DNA of 64,000 bases. Source: Granulosicoccus sp036478565 (GTDB taxonomy: Bacteria; Pseudomonadota; Gammaproteobacteria; Granulosicoccales; Granulosicoccaceae). Below are positions 53,054-62,007 of the stretch, one piece after another (position 1 is the first letter of the stretch; each line of letters starts with the position of its first letter). The notes under the pieces were generated by a model, which did not search any database, was not told the DNA's origin, and worked only from the letters and a program-made list of their open reading frames with translations. Where the stretch lies: contig OZ245050.1 of NCBI GenBank assembly GCA_965224525.1, positions 310,001 to 374,000 on the forward strand. Reading direction: 5' to 3'. The position numbers and the translations under genes were made by a program.

Positions 53054-55453
53054 ATGCAGTCGGGGTTTTACCAGGATTCGATTACGGGAATACCTGCCGT
53101 TTGTCACTGTACACTGAGCATTCTTCCGTCAGGAGCTACGACTATCAATCTGCGAAACCTCATTCTGTTGACAAGTCTGTTGTTCGCATCGCTCCTGCAT
53201 GCGGCTACCGTCACAGTGTCCATCACCGAGCTGGATACTGCTTTGCAAACAACGGGTGGCGAGTCAGATGCGTTGAAACGCATCGTGCTTGAAAAAATAC
53301 AAGCGCGACTGGACGATGCCGGGTTGATACTCGATGAGGGTGAATTGCTGTTCGAGGAAACGCTGCATGATGTTGAGTCGGTTTCTTCCTGTAACCGTAC
53401 CGAAATTCTTGAGCTCACTACAAAAGTAGCCTTGTCCGGCGACACGCAACTGGCTTTGACAGTTGATTCGCTGTATGACCCTGTGACAATCGATTTGAAT
53501 GTTTATGCAGATATTGACGCGCGTGGGCGAGCCAGGCAGGTTGTTGGTGCGCGCCTTGGCCGGTGTCAGGTATTGGGTACCGACAGCTTTTCATTTTCCG
53601 CCAATGGGCCTGTCAATTTGAACGTGCACGTTGCGCTTGAATTGAATCCTGAATTAAACCGTGAAACACAGCAGTTGGTGCTTCGACCAGCTATCAGCCT
53701 GAGTGCCGAGCTTAGCCACCGGGATATCACGGTGGATGTGGATGATACCTGGCTACGTCGCGTGCTTGAAAAAGTGCTGGAAGAGCAGATTGACAGGGCA
53801 CTGAGTTCCAGTCGACTGGCGGCGGAGATCAGTAAACTCCAGGCGCGCATTGACACTGCATTGCAGGAAGAGCTCGACAACGGACTGATTGTCGTCGAGC
53901 TACCCGACCCCAATGACGAACAAGTACTGGCTCTGTACGAGTTGTTGTCTCCGGACGCCGACTTTCTTCTATCGATCGGTTATGTCCACACACACCGGCA
54001 GGAACTGTTGGCGGCTTTGATTCTGGGCGACGATGCCATGGTGGATTCCATTCTCGGCAATGCAGCGATGTGCGAAGCATCAGGGCTGTTGCAAGTACCG
54101 TTGTTACACGCTCCGGTATACGAGATCGGTGCAGAAGGATGTAATGAAGCTCAGATCCCGGCCGGTGAGGAAGCCGCGACGGCCGCCTTGTATGTCGATG
54201 CGAGCTGCCAGCACGCGTTCGACTTTTCTCACACATCAGCTGTGGACTATTGCAATACCGTGCTCGATACTCAACGGCTTGGCAACGCAGCCTCCAATCC
54301 GGAGAATCTCGGCCAATGGACGCTGTCGCCAGGGACTACGTTTGACATTGGCGCGTTGCCTCTGACCGGTTTGCGCCAACCCTATACGCAGCGAGTTCGT
54401 TACAAGCAGGTTGCAACACCGATGGGTGAGTGTGAGCTGGAGATGCGTGTACATGTGCCGCAAGCCGATACATCACAGACAAACAATCGAGCACTCATAG
54501 CCTTTCATGGTGGAAGCTGGCAACACCGCTTGTCAGGGTCATTGGGTATTGAGACCATGGCTACACAGTTTGTCGATGCCGGTTATGTTGTGTTTGCACC
54601 TTTCTACCGGCTTGCAGGAATCAGCCAGGGAAATCCCGAATGCAACGGGGCATCACTGGATGACATCATGGAAGACGCCAACGATGCAATGGACTGGGTG
54701 AATGCCAATGCAGCCGACTATGGCGCGTTTGGCAAGCCGGTGGTCTTCGGACAATCCGCTGGCGGGCATCTGGCGGCAGCACTGGCGGTATCCCGACCAA
54801 CCGAAGTCGCCAGTGCGGTGCTGTTTTATGCGCCCACCGATTTTTCAGACTACGTGCAGGAAATACGAGATGGTCAGCATGATTCAATAACCGGGCAACG
54901 CATTCTGGAAACCCTGCTTGGAGAATCCATCGACACCCTTGATATCGATGCGCCGGTCATTCAGCGCAACAGCTTCCCCGATCGTATTGCAGAAAACCCG
55001 GGTGTCGTGCCGCCGGTTTTTATGTTGCACGGTAAAAACGATACGCTGTTGCCCTATCGGCAATCGGTACGCTTGTGCAATGCCTTGACAGGGAATCCTC
55101 AATTCGGCCCGGCTGTACTGAATAGCGAACAAGGAGAGCTTCGTGAAGTTATAGCTTGCGATACACAAGGTAGTGAGCTGCATCTATTGGCGGAAGGCAA
55201 ACACGCGCTCGATATGTGTATCGCCGATGAACTCTGTCTCGCAGGCTCACCCGAAAGCGCCGCACTGACCAGTGATTCAGTCGCTCGCATGCTCGAATGG
55301 ACCAACGAAGTCGAGCTCAACCGCCTCAGTTTAAATGACGCCATGCAAGATGACGACAGCCTGAGCCTCAGCGGCGGCGGCATCGCCGCCTGGCTCTCCC
55401 TCCTCTTCACCAGCCTCCTGTTAATCAGGGGTCGGACCACAGTAACTCGTTGA
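53054..55453 (+). CDS. Large secreted alpha/beta hydrolase with GlyGly-CTERM-like tail
   Basis: Up to 799 residues. After a signal peptide (LILLTSLLFASLLHAA) comes an unrecognised beta-rich domain of roughly 230 residues ending in an acidic helical region, a Cys-containing middle, then an esterase/lipase domain of the HSL/BD-FAE kind with FHGGSW, GQSAGGHLA (Ser568 counted from 53054), Asp in HGKNDTLLP and a C-terminal His in EGKHALDM. The C terminus, SGGGIAAWLSLLFTSLLLI then Arg-containing tail, matches the plan of GlyGly-CTERM sorting signals. The only standard upstream start is ATG 53054 without a ribosome binding site; AGGAG (53131-53135) is placed ideally for an ATC at 53144 that would begin the signal peptide. 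Confidence 0.72.
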   Translation: MQSGFYQDSITGIPAVCHCTLSILPSGATTINLRNLILLTSLLFASLLHAATVTVSITELDTALQTTGGESDALKRIVLEKIQARLDDAGLILDEGELLFEETLHDVESVSSCNRTEILELTTKVALSGDTQLALTVDSLYDPVTIDLNVYADIDARGRARQVVGARLGRCQVLGTDSFSFSANGPVNLNVHVALELNPELNRETQQLVLRPAISLSAELSHRDITVDVDDTWLRRVLEKVLEEQIDRALSSSRLAAEISKLQARIDTALQEELDNGLIVVELPDPNDEQVLALYELLSPDADFLLSIGYVHTHRQELLAALILGDDAMVDSILGNAAMCEASGLLQVPLLHAPVYEIGAEGCNEAQIPAGEEAATAALYVDASCQHAFDFSHTSAVDYCNTVLDTQRLGNAASNPENLGQWTLSPGTTFDIGALPLTGLRQPYTQRVRYKQVATPMGECELEMRVHVPQADTSQTNNRALIAFHGGSWQHRLSGSLGIETMATQFVDAGYVVFAPFYRLAGISQGNPECNGASLDDIMEDANDAMDWVNANAADYGAFGKPVVFGQSAGGHLAAALAVSRPTEVASAVLFYAPTDFSDYVQEIRDGQHDSITGQRILETLLGESIDTLDIDAPVIQRNSFPDRIAENPGVVPPVFMLHGKNDTLLPYRQSVRLCNALTGNPQFGPAVLNSEQGELREVIACDTQGSELHLLAEGKHALDMCIADELCLAGSPESAALTSDSVARMLEWTNEVELNRLSLNDAMQDDDSLSLSGGGIAAWLSLLFTSLLLIRGRTTVTR

Positions 55454-55510
55454 ATACACGGTAAATAGCGGTCATTTTTGTTGTTAATTGACGCTTAAAT
55501 GTGCTTTTTT

Positions 55511-55539
55511 TGCTAAAAAAAGCCGGTTTAACGGGCCGG
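55511..55539 (-). terminator. Possible terminator of VWA operon
   Basis: Reading leftward, a short CCGG...CCGG stem is followed by a run of seven T residues, 47 bases past the VWA stop. The T run is itself part of an A/T hairpin (GCTTTTTTT/AAAAAAAGC, 55503-55523). Stem is short, so support is moderate. Confidence 0.45.
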
Positions 55540-55585
55540 GGTGCGCTGATGTCCGATCAGGCGCCCCAGGTTCAGCTTTACGAAT

Positions 55586-56842
55586 TCAGTACGCAGGTCC
55601 GTCTTTATACTCCAGGCCGGTTTTTGCGGCTTGCTCTCGAACCGTGTCGTAGAGTTGCTGATCCAGTGAGTTCGTAGTGTCTCCATCAGTTTCGACTTTC
55701 TCCTTGAGATAGAGGTTGCGCTCACTGGCAAGGTCTGCAATCTGATTCTCCAGCTCCTTACGCTGTTTGGCTATGCTGGCTATCTCTTCGCGTTGCTCTT
55801 CAGGTTTCATGGCTTGCAGAGGCTTTGGCAGGTCATCCTGTTCCAGCTCTTCGAGCGATACGCTACCACTGATAACTGCCTCTACCAGCTCATTGTCACC
55901 AAGCTGATTTTTCTTGCCGCTAGCGGTCGAATTAAAAACGCCACGACGTGCCCGTGAAATAATCGACGACTCTCTATGAAGCTTTTCAGTGGCAACCACC
56001 TTGTCGTGCATTCGCGCCTTGTCTTCCGTGGAACCATAATATAAACGTGTATCGTCAAGTTTGACTGACAGGTTGGCGATCGCCTCGTCGAACGGCGTTA
56101 CAACTGCAATGGCACCACCAGCTTGTTCAACCAGAAAGTAGCGACCACCACCGATGCTGGCGATCTGCTGCCAGTACTTGGTCGTGGCAGTTTCGTTACC
56201 GCACTGAATGGCGTTGACGATAATATTTTTCCGCTTTGCCTGAGCCAGAATTTCGGGAAACAGGGTGTCATTTGGATAATCCATATGAGGCTCGGCATCA
56301 CCGACCAGGAAAACCGTTTGATAAGCCTGCCTGTTCTGACTCCATGACATCTTGTTGATGGCATCAAGCAGCGCCTGGTTTACGCTTTCCGGGCTATCGC
56401 CGCCACCTTCTGCCTCAAAGTCCATTAACGTGGCATACACCGAATCAATATCGTCAGACAGGTCAACTACCTGTGTGACATAGTCTTCACCGCGATCGCG
56501 GTAAGCGACCAGACCAATGCGAATATCCGGTGCCTGTTGTGCCGAAGTCATGGTGTTGGCGATCGACCAGATTTTCTCCTTGGCTGTGTCTATCAAGCCT
56601 TCCATGCTGCCGGTGGTATCCAGTACAAAGACCACGTCGATAACCGGTGCTGTCTTCGAGAGACTTGCGGCCAGCCCAACGGAATCTTCCTTTAGTGCAG
56701 AATTTGTTAACCCGGCTGCGTGGAGCTCAACCAGTACAGGTACGTCAGAGGGGTTTGCCGCTTTGTCCTTGAAACAGGGGTAGGCACCCACGGTAGCCAG
56801 AGTGAGAGCCGATAGCAGTGCGCCGGAGAAGAGTGTATTCAT
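55586..56842 (-). CDS. Exported von Willebrand factor A domain protein
   Basis: Protein of 418 residues with a signal peptide (about 1-20) and a VWA domain from about residue 68 with an intact MIDAS-type motif DTTGSM (Asp75, Ser79) and the second MIDAS parts in FEAEGGGDSPES and VFLVGDAEPH. A C-terminal charged, coiled-coil-rich region (about 345-395, EEQREEIASIAKQRKELENQIADLASE) follows. ATG 56842 has AAGGA before it; an upstream open frame overlaps the next gene and is discarded. It is the last gene of the leftward PspA-like / membrane protein / VWA operon, pointing to an envelope-related role. Confidence 0.82.
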   Translation of the reverse strand: MNTLFSGALLSALTLATVGAYPCFKDKAANPSDVPVLVELHAAGLTNSALKEDSVGLAASLSKTAPVIDVVFVLDTTGSMEGLIDTAKEKIWSIANTMTSAQQAPDIRIGLVAYRDRGEDYVTQVVDLSDDIDSVYATLMDFEAEGGGDSPESVNQALLDAINKMSWSQNRQAYQTVFLVGDAEPHMDYPNDTLFPEILAQAKRKNIIVNAIQCGNETATTKYWQQIASIGGGRYFLVEQAGGAIAVVTPFDEAIANLSVKLDDTRLYYGSTEDKARMHDKVVATEKLHRESSIISRARRGVFNSTASGKKNQLGDNELVEAVISGSVSLEELEQDDLPKPLQAMKPEEQREEIASIAKQRKELENQIADLASERNLYLKEKVETDGDTTNSLDQQLYDTVREQAAKTGLEYKDGPAY

Positions 56843-56888
56843 GAGAGGTCCTTGAGTAAGAGTTGGTGAATATCGTGTAAAAGTGCTT

Positions 56889-57455
56889 TCAGCGCGTTGC
56901 CAATTGCTGCAGCGCTTGCTCCGCCTTGTGCCTGGCACTGTCGAAGTTGTTGGTTTCGGTAATATCAGGCATGTAGCTATTAGCCATGGAACTGTGCCGC
57001 GCCGTAATGGAGACAAAGCCCGCCTGCACTAAAAAGAAACACCAGACAGAAAGGAAAATGCTACCTGCATAGACCATTGTCCAGTAAGCGACAACGAGTG
57101 CAAACAAACTCAAGCCAAGGTCGACGGCCATGGTTGTCAAGTGCCGGTGAAAATAGCTCGAACGTATCAACCATAGTGCGATTGTATGCAGCAAAACATA
57201 GCCCGGCAGTGCAGGGGACAGCAGCCACAGCGTCAAAGAAAATAGGCACCAGAGAAGCAATGAAGTGACTTGTCCGGTTTTATTGGCGCGCAGCCTGTTG
57301 AGGTAAATCAGATACGCAAATACCAATATCGGCACCAGTACCCGAATGAATGCTACGCCGGACAAACCCGGTGAGAGTACAAGCAGTAACACACTAGAGA
57401 TTAATGCAAACAGCAGAGCGAGAGCGATACCGCCACTAAAGCTTCGGTTTTTCAT
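56889..57455 (-). CDS. Multi-pass membrane protein, function unknown
   Basis: Protein of 188 residues with five or six transmembrane helices covering residues about 9-160 and a polar C-terminal tail with predicted helix (DSARHKAEQALQQL). No family recognised. It overlaps the PspA-like gene by four bases (ATGA) and is 46 bases before the VWA gene, so it is probably a membrane partner of both. Confidence 0.7.
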   Translation of the reverse strand: MKNRSFSGGIALALLFALISSVLLLVLSPGLSGVAFIRVLVPILVFAYLIYLNRLRANKTGQVTSLLLWCLFSLTLWLLSPALPGYVLLHTIALWLIRSSYFHRHLTTMAVDLGLSLFALVVAYWTMVYAGSIFLSVWCFFLVQAGFVSITARHSSMANSYMPDITETNNFDSARHKAEQALQQLATR

Positions 57456-58006
57456 GATGAGCGCCTCCGGGCTTTCTCCTGAAGCCAGGCAACCTCAATG
57501 TCGTTGTCATCAATCGGCGGACTAAAGATGCCACCGACTTGGTCATGACCAGCACGCGTAAGATCGCTCTCGGGTACAGTGGGTTCTGCAAAGACATCAG
57601 CCTTCTGGCGCAAGCTTTCAAGCACTTGTTGATTCTCCGCCAGTGCTTTTTTTTGCCGCAATGCGTCTTGCGCTATTGCGCGGTGCTGCACGTCGATAAT
57701 GTTTCGCAGTGCAGAGCTTTCCAGTTTGCGTTTTACCAGCCCGCGTGCAAGCTCGTCCTGGCCAGACTCGAAGCACAGATCGAGTTTTTCGTCCAGTTCA
57801 AGCAGAGAATGGTCAAGCTCGTTTAACCGAGTAAACAGCTTCTGCTCACGGTGAACTGTGTGAGCCTGTCTGAGCTGGGCATCCTCCAGTATTTCTTCCA
57901 TTTCACGGATGGACTGTCGTAGCAGAGCGCCTGGCTCCTCTATCTGGTCGAGTACAGCGTGAAAATCTGCCTTGAACAGTCGCGACATGCGTGTAATGAG
58001 TGCCAT
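57452..58006 (-). CDS. PspA/IM30-like coiled-coil protein
   Basis: Protein of 184 residues resembling the N-terminal and central helices of PspA/Vipp1 (bacterial ESCRT-III superfamily): MALITRMSRLFKADFHAVLDQIEEPGALLRQSIREMEE, then a long coiled coil to about residue 135. It is shorter than E. coli PspA (222 residues), and the C terminus is an acidic-basic segment instead of the last helix. Such proteins bind stressed inner membrane. It opens the operon with the membrane and VWA genes, and is divergent from the regulator genes over 152 bases. Confidence 0.78.
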   Translation of the reverse strand: MALITRMSRLFKADFHAVLDQIEEPGALLRQSIREMEEILEDAQLRQAHTVHREQKLFTRLNELDHSLLELDEKLDLCFESGQDELARGLVKRKLESSALRNIIDVQHRAIAQDALRQKKALAENQQVLESLRQKADVFAEPTVPESDLTRAGHDQVGGIFSPPIDDNDIEVAWLQEKARRRSS

Positions 58007-58054
58007 GGGTTTGCCTCCTGGTGGTGTGAGGCAAGAATAGGTAACTGGCGGCGG

Positions 58055-58069
58055 ACAAGACAGACTTGT
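58055..58069. promoter_or_regulatory. Short inverted repeat in PspA-like/regulator intergenic region
   Basis: ACAAG-ACAGA-CTTGT, five-base arms spaced by five, upstream of the PspA-like gene. Candidate operator; weak alone. Confidence 0.25.
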
Positions 58070-58092
58070 TCTGGTAAAACATCGCAGCGAAT

Positions 58093-58110
58093 ATTTACAA
58101 GAAATTTACA
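58093..58110 (+). promoter_or_regulatory. Direct repeats, candidate response-regulator box
   Basis: ATTTACA occurs at 58093-58099 and 58104-58110, an 11-bp start-to-start spacing, one helical turn, as preferred by OmpR/PhoB-family dimers. It lies between the divergent PspA-like operon and the response regulator gene, so it could serve both promoters. Confidence 0.45.
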
Positions 58111-58158
58111 TAACAGCCGCCGGTTGGATTCCCTGGAAGTGCTAGGCTTGAAGCACGA

Positions 58159-58869
58159 ATGAAAACGCAAAAAACCCTACTGCTGATCGAAGACGAGGAA
58201 GCCATAAGAGTCGGCTTGATTGACGTCTTCGTGTACCACGGCTATGCCATTGAGGCTTGCGATAACGGGCCGGATGGATTGAGTAAAGCACTAAATGGAC
58301 AATATGACCTGATCCTGCTGGACGTCATGTTGCCGGGTATGAACGGGTTCGATGTTTGCGAAGCCATACGTCAACAAGACAGGGATCAGGCCATTATCAT
58401 GTTGACCGCAAAAAGCAGTGACGAGGAGATCATTCAAGGCTTGAAACTAGGTGCAGATGACTATGTATCCAAGCCTTTTTCTATTGCTCAGCTGGTGTTG
58501 AGGGTAGAGGCCGTACTACGTCGATCGCTTTCCAGTGTGCAGGACGAAGCTGAGTTGCATTTGCAAAATGGCACAGTCATCGATATACAGAACCTGTGCG
58601 GTGAGCGTGAAGGCGAAGCATTGAGCTTCACCCGGCGTGAGATGGATATGTTGACGTACCTGGCCAGCCACACAACACGGCCTGTACCACGCGAGGAGTT
58701 GTTGACCCGCGTCTGGGGCTATGCAAAAGATCTAAATATTGAAACCCGAACTGTGGACATTCATATTGCCAAGCTCAGACGTAAAATTGAAAGCGCGGCC
58801 CGCTCCCCGGAAACCCTGGTGACGGTGAGAGGCGCCGGTTACAGGCTGCTGCTTGCTGATGGTTCCTGA
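58159..58869 (+). CDS. OmpR-family response regulator
   Basis: Two-component regulator of 236 residues: receiver domain with acidic pocket LIEDEE, phospho-acceptor Asp55 in LLDVMLPGMNG, the conserved Thr in MLTAKS and Lys in DDYVSKPF; then a winged-helix DNA-binding domain ending VRGAGYRLL. Its partner kinase gene begins 14 bases downstream. Divergent placement from the PspA-like operon suggests that this operon is its target. Confidence 0.93.
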   Translation: MKTQKTLLLIEDEEAIRVGLIDVFVYHGYAIEACDNGPDGLSKALNGQYDLILLDVMLPGMNGFDVCEAIRQQDRDQAIIMLTAKSSDEEIIQGLKLGADDYVSKPFSIAQLVLRVEAVLRRSLSSVQDEAELHLQNGTVIDIQNLCGEREGEALSFTRREMDMLTYLASHTTRPVPREELLTRVWGYAKDLNIETRTVDIHIAKLRRKIESAARSPETLVTVRGAGYRLLLADGS

Positions 58870-58883
58870 GGACTAAAGACATC

Positions 58884-60950
58884 ATGTCCCGCGGGCAGAC
58901 AACAAGTTTGACCACATCGCGTTTGCGCTGGTGGTTGTTATTGTTTTTTCTGCTGCTGGCAGCTCCCGTTGCAGCTCTGGTGTGGCATGGCTGGAATCAG
59001 TTGAAGTGGGAAGCCTTTCACCAGCATCGAGGGCAGGCCGAAGAGCTGGCAAGCCGCATTAACATCGCTTTGACAGAGCAGTTGACACTTGCCGAAACTC
59101 GCTCGTTTGCAGATTACGAATTTCTGGTAATGGCTGGTGATTCTGATGCATCGTATACCCAGCGTTCTCCCTTATCGGTGTTGCCGGTAGCGGAGGACAT
59201 ACCCGGCGTGCTGGGCTATTTCCAGATTGGTGCTGCGGGTGAGTTTACGACCCCTCTATTGCCAGACAATGCTACAACCCCTGACAGTGTTGGTATCAGT
59301 CTCGGAGAGTTTCGCGACCGACAGGCGTTGGCAAACAGAATGCAAGGTATCCTCAGCGACAACCGGCTGGTTGACTACCAATCCCGGCCTTTGCAGGAGC
59401 TGGCTGAATCCGAAACCGTGGCAGCTCCGTCGCTGGACAGTCAGCAGGCTTTTGACCGGCTAAAGGGCTTTGGTGAAGTTTTCAAATCCGATGATCGTTC
59501 ATCAAGTACCGGGAGTACCAACCCACGTTCGCTTGAGTTGGCTGAAGAAGGGTTGCCGTCTCTGATAGATGAACCCAAGCTTGATCTGTCTTATGAGCGG
59601 CAAAGTGTGGAGCGGGAGGAAAAGCTGGAGCAGGGCAAGCAGCAGTCAGGAACGCCGCCACCGGTACGACTGTCGCGCAAGGAAAAAGGTTACAGAGCCA
59701 GCTCATCCGATGAGATTCAGGCAAACGAGGCAAATGTATCCTCCGGTAATGAAATGGCAGACGATACTTCCGCCATTCTCAGTCGACGCATCACGACCTT
59801 TGAAAGTGAGATTGATCCGCTGGAGTTCAGTCTGCTCGACAGCGGGCACTTTGTTGCTTATCGAACCGTCTGGCGCGATGGGCAGCGACTGATACAAGGA
59901 ATGTTGATCGATCAACAGCGGTTTGTTGAGGCATTGGTTAGGCAGCCCTTTCAGGCAACCGGGTTGTTTGCTATGAGCGAGTTGTCGGTTGTCTACCAAA
60001 GCGAGCTGCTTGCTACCTACCGTCGTAGTGATAGCGCACTGTACAGCCGTGGAACACCGGCCATGGAAGGTACGCTGTTGTATCGCAATCGCCTGGCCGA
60101 CCCCTTGAATGCGATGGAGCTGGTTTTCAGTATCAAGCGTTTGCCGCCAGGACCAGGGGCCAAAGTGCTTGCCTGGGTCACGCTGGCATTGGCGACGGTG
60201 TTTTGCGGCGGATTCTATCTGTTGTATCGCACGGGGCGTAAGCAGATAGCGCTGGCTGCACAACAACAGGATTTTGTCTCGGCTGTCAGTCATGAACTAA
60301 AAACACCGCTGACATCCATTCGCCTGTACGGTGAAATGCTAAGGGAAGGTTGGGCTGATGACAGCAAAAAACAGCAGTACTACGAATTTATTCACAATGA
60401 AAGTGAGCGCCTTGGCCGGCTGATAGACAATGTGCTGCAGTTGGCCCGGATCAATCGCAATGAGCTTCCGATCGACTTGCATCGTATTAGTGTCCGGCAG
60501 CTGATGCAATCAATGGAAAGTCGGCTGGAGCAGTATCCGGGTCGCATGATTCATGAGCTGGTTTTTACCGTTGAGCCGGCATCCAGTGATATTGCCATCA
60601 ACGTCGATGAAGACAGTTTTTCCCAGATCATGATCAACTTGATAGACAATGCACTGAAATTCACGGAAAAATCAGATAATAAAAAAATTGAAATTAGCAG
60701 TCGCCTGTCAGCTAATGATCGCATACAGTTTTCAGTACGGGACTACGGGCCCGGCATATCGAAAGGACAACTGAAAAAAATATTTCGTATGTTCTATCGC
60801 AGCGAAAGTGAATTAACGCGCGAGACAGTGGGCACAGGTATCGGGCTGGCAATAGTGCATCAACTTTGTCAGGTCATGCAGGCCGAAGTCGATGTGCTGA
60901 ACTGCAATCCAGGCGCAGAGTTCAGAGTGGTATTTTCTGTTGCCGAATAA
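58884..60950 (+). CDS. Sensor histidine kinase with long periplasmic domain
   Basis: Membrane kinase of 688 residues. TM1 is near residues 16-34 and TM2 near 430-450, enclosing a periplasmic region of about 390 residues that has two structured parts split by a low-complexity, charged stretch (about 195-300). After TM2 there is no HAMP domain: the H-box SAVSHELKTPLTS (His470) follows about 20 residues later. N box NLIDNALKFTEKS, G1 DYGPGIS, F box and G2 GTGIGLAI are all present. It pairs with the preceding response regulator. The ligand is unknown; the link to PspA-like and VWA proteins suggests envelope sensing. Confidence 0.9.
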   Translation: MSRGQTTSLTTSRLRWWLLLFFLLLAAPVAALVWHGWNQLKWEAFHQHRGQAEELASRINIALTEQLTLAETRSFADYEFLVMAGDSDASYTQRSPLSVLPVAEDIPGVLGYFQIGAAGEFTTPLLPDNATTPDSVGISLGEFRDRQALANRMQGILSDNRLVDYQSRPLQELAESETVAAPSLDSQQAFDRLKGFGEVFKSDDRSSSTGSTNPRSLELAEEGLPSLIDEPKLDLSYERQSVEREEKLEQGKQQSGTPPPVRLSRKEKGYRASSSDEIQANEANVSSGNEMADDTSAILSRRITTFESEIDPLEFSLLDSGHFVAYRTVWRDGQRLIQGMLIDQQRFVEALVRQPFQATGLFAMSELSVVYQSELLATYRRSDSALYSRGTPAMEGTLLYRNRLADPLNAMELVFSIKRLPPGPGAKVLAWVTLALATVFCGGFYLLYRTGRKQIALAAQQQDFVSAVSHELKTPLTSIRLYGEMLREGWADDSKKQQYYEFIHNESERLGRLIDNVLQLARINRNELPIDLHRISVRQLMQSMESRLEQYPGRMIHELVFTVEPASSDIAINVDEDSFSQIMINLIDNALKFTEKSDNKKIEISSRLSANDRIQFSVRDYGPGISKGQLKKIFRMFYRSESELTRETVGTGIGLAIVHQLCQVMQAEVDVLNCNPGAEFRVVFSVAE

Positions 60951-60957
60951 CCTTGAA

Positions 60958-62004
60958 CTACAGAACAGCGCTATAAATCAAACCGCTAAGAACAGCACCA
61001 GTCAGACCAAGTATTGCGTAGGCCGCAAAGACTTCCTTTTTGACCAATGCGAATACTGCCGTCATGGCAGGTATTGAGCTTACCGCGCCAGCGACCATGA
61101 ACGCCATACCGGCACCGGCAGTCATACCTTGATCGATCAGACCCGAAACCAGTGGTGGAGCGGCATAGGAATTCAGATAAGCCGGTACACCAACCAGTGC
61201 GCTGATGACTATAGGCAAGACCCCTTGACCGCCAACCAGGCCTGCAATAGATTCTGCGGGGACATAGACAATCAGCAGGCTCTCAAGCACATAGGCCAGA
61301 CTGAGCCACTTCAGCAGGAAGGCCATGTTTTCCAAAGCAGAGTGACGGAAGGTTTGCATTCTTGCCGGGTCGTGCCAGAACTTCCAGACAGGTTTGCCTG
61401 AGAACGGATCCGAACCACAACTACTGCAGCCGCCTGACGGTTTTTTTCGCAGCGGATCGGCAAACGCACCCAACGATGTACTGGTTTTGATTACAAAGCC
61501 ACCCATCAGTCCGACGCTGACAGCAAACACCATTTTCATGATGGCGAAATGCCAGCCCAGAGCGCCAGCGGTAATTAACAGGCTGGGTGGATCAATCAAA
61601 GGTGAGGCCAGCCAGAATGCCATGACGGCAGACAAGGGTGTACCCACCGCTAGCAAGCCTGCAACAAATGGAATGACTTCGCAGGAACAAAAGGGGGCAA
61701 GACCACCGAGCAATGCAGCAAAGAAAATCATTCTCGTTTCGCGACCTTCGAATGCTGTTGCAATAACAGACTCTGCGCCTGAAGCGCTCAGACCCGCAAT
61801 CAGCAAAATGGCGAATACGATATACGGCAGCGTAGAGGCCAGGGCCGAAAGTGCAAATTTTACAGTCGGGATGAGTTGTGCGGTGTCCAGAACAAGTAGC
61901 GCAAGCAGAATCAGCAAGACAGCCAGCCATGCGCGATCAAGCTTGATTGATAGCAGATCTTTGATCGTTGGAAGTTTCAGGGAAGGCAGTTGGTCGGTAT
62001 TCAT
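60958..62004 (-). CDS. ArsP/YraQ family permease
   Basis: Integral membrane permease of 348 residues, about eight to ten transmembrane segments in two halves. The family signature GLAPFCSCEVIPFVAGLL, with a CSC pair, and LASPLIDPPSLLI are present; a cytoplasmic loop holds a GGCSSCGSDPF metal-binding-like motif. The repeat VPAYLNSYAAPPLVSGLI is in the second half. Known relatives export trivalent organoarsenicals. It is in one operon with an ArsR regulator three bases upstream, which supports arsenical or related metalloid export. Confidence 0.87.
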   Translation of the reverse strand: MNTDQLPSLKLPTIKDLLSIKLDRAWLAVLLILLALLVLDTAQLIPTVKFALSALASTLPYIVFAILLIAGLSASGAESVIATAFEGRETRMIFFAALLGGLAPFCSCEVIPFVAGLLAVGTPLSAVMAFWLASPLIDPPSLLITAGALGWHFAIMKMVFAVSVGLMGGFVIKTSTSLGAFADPLRKKPSGGCSSCGSDPFSGKPVWKFWHDPARMQTFRHSALENMAFLLKWLSLAYVLESLLIVYVPAESIAGLVGGQGVLPIVISALVGVPAYLNSYAAPPLVSGLIDQGMTAGAGMAFMVAGAVSSIPAMTAVFALVKKEVFAAYAILGLTGAVLSGLIYSAVL

Positions 62005-62007
62005 ACG

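Noticed and set aside
59906..59917. TTGATCGATCAA inside the sensor kinase gene as an FNR site
   Set aside because: Spacer is two bases, not four, and it is within a coding region.
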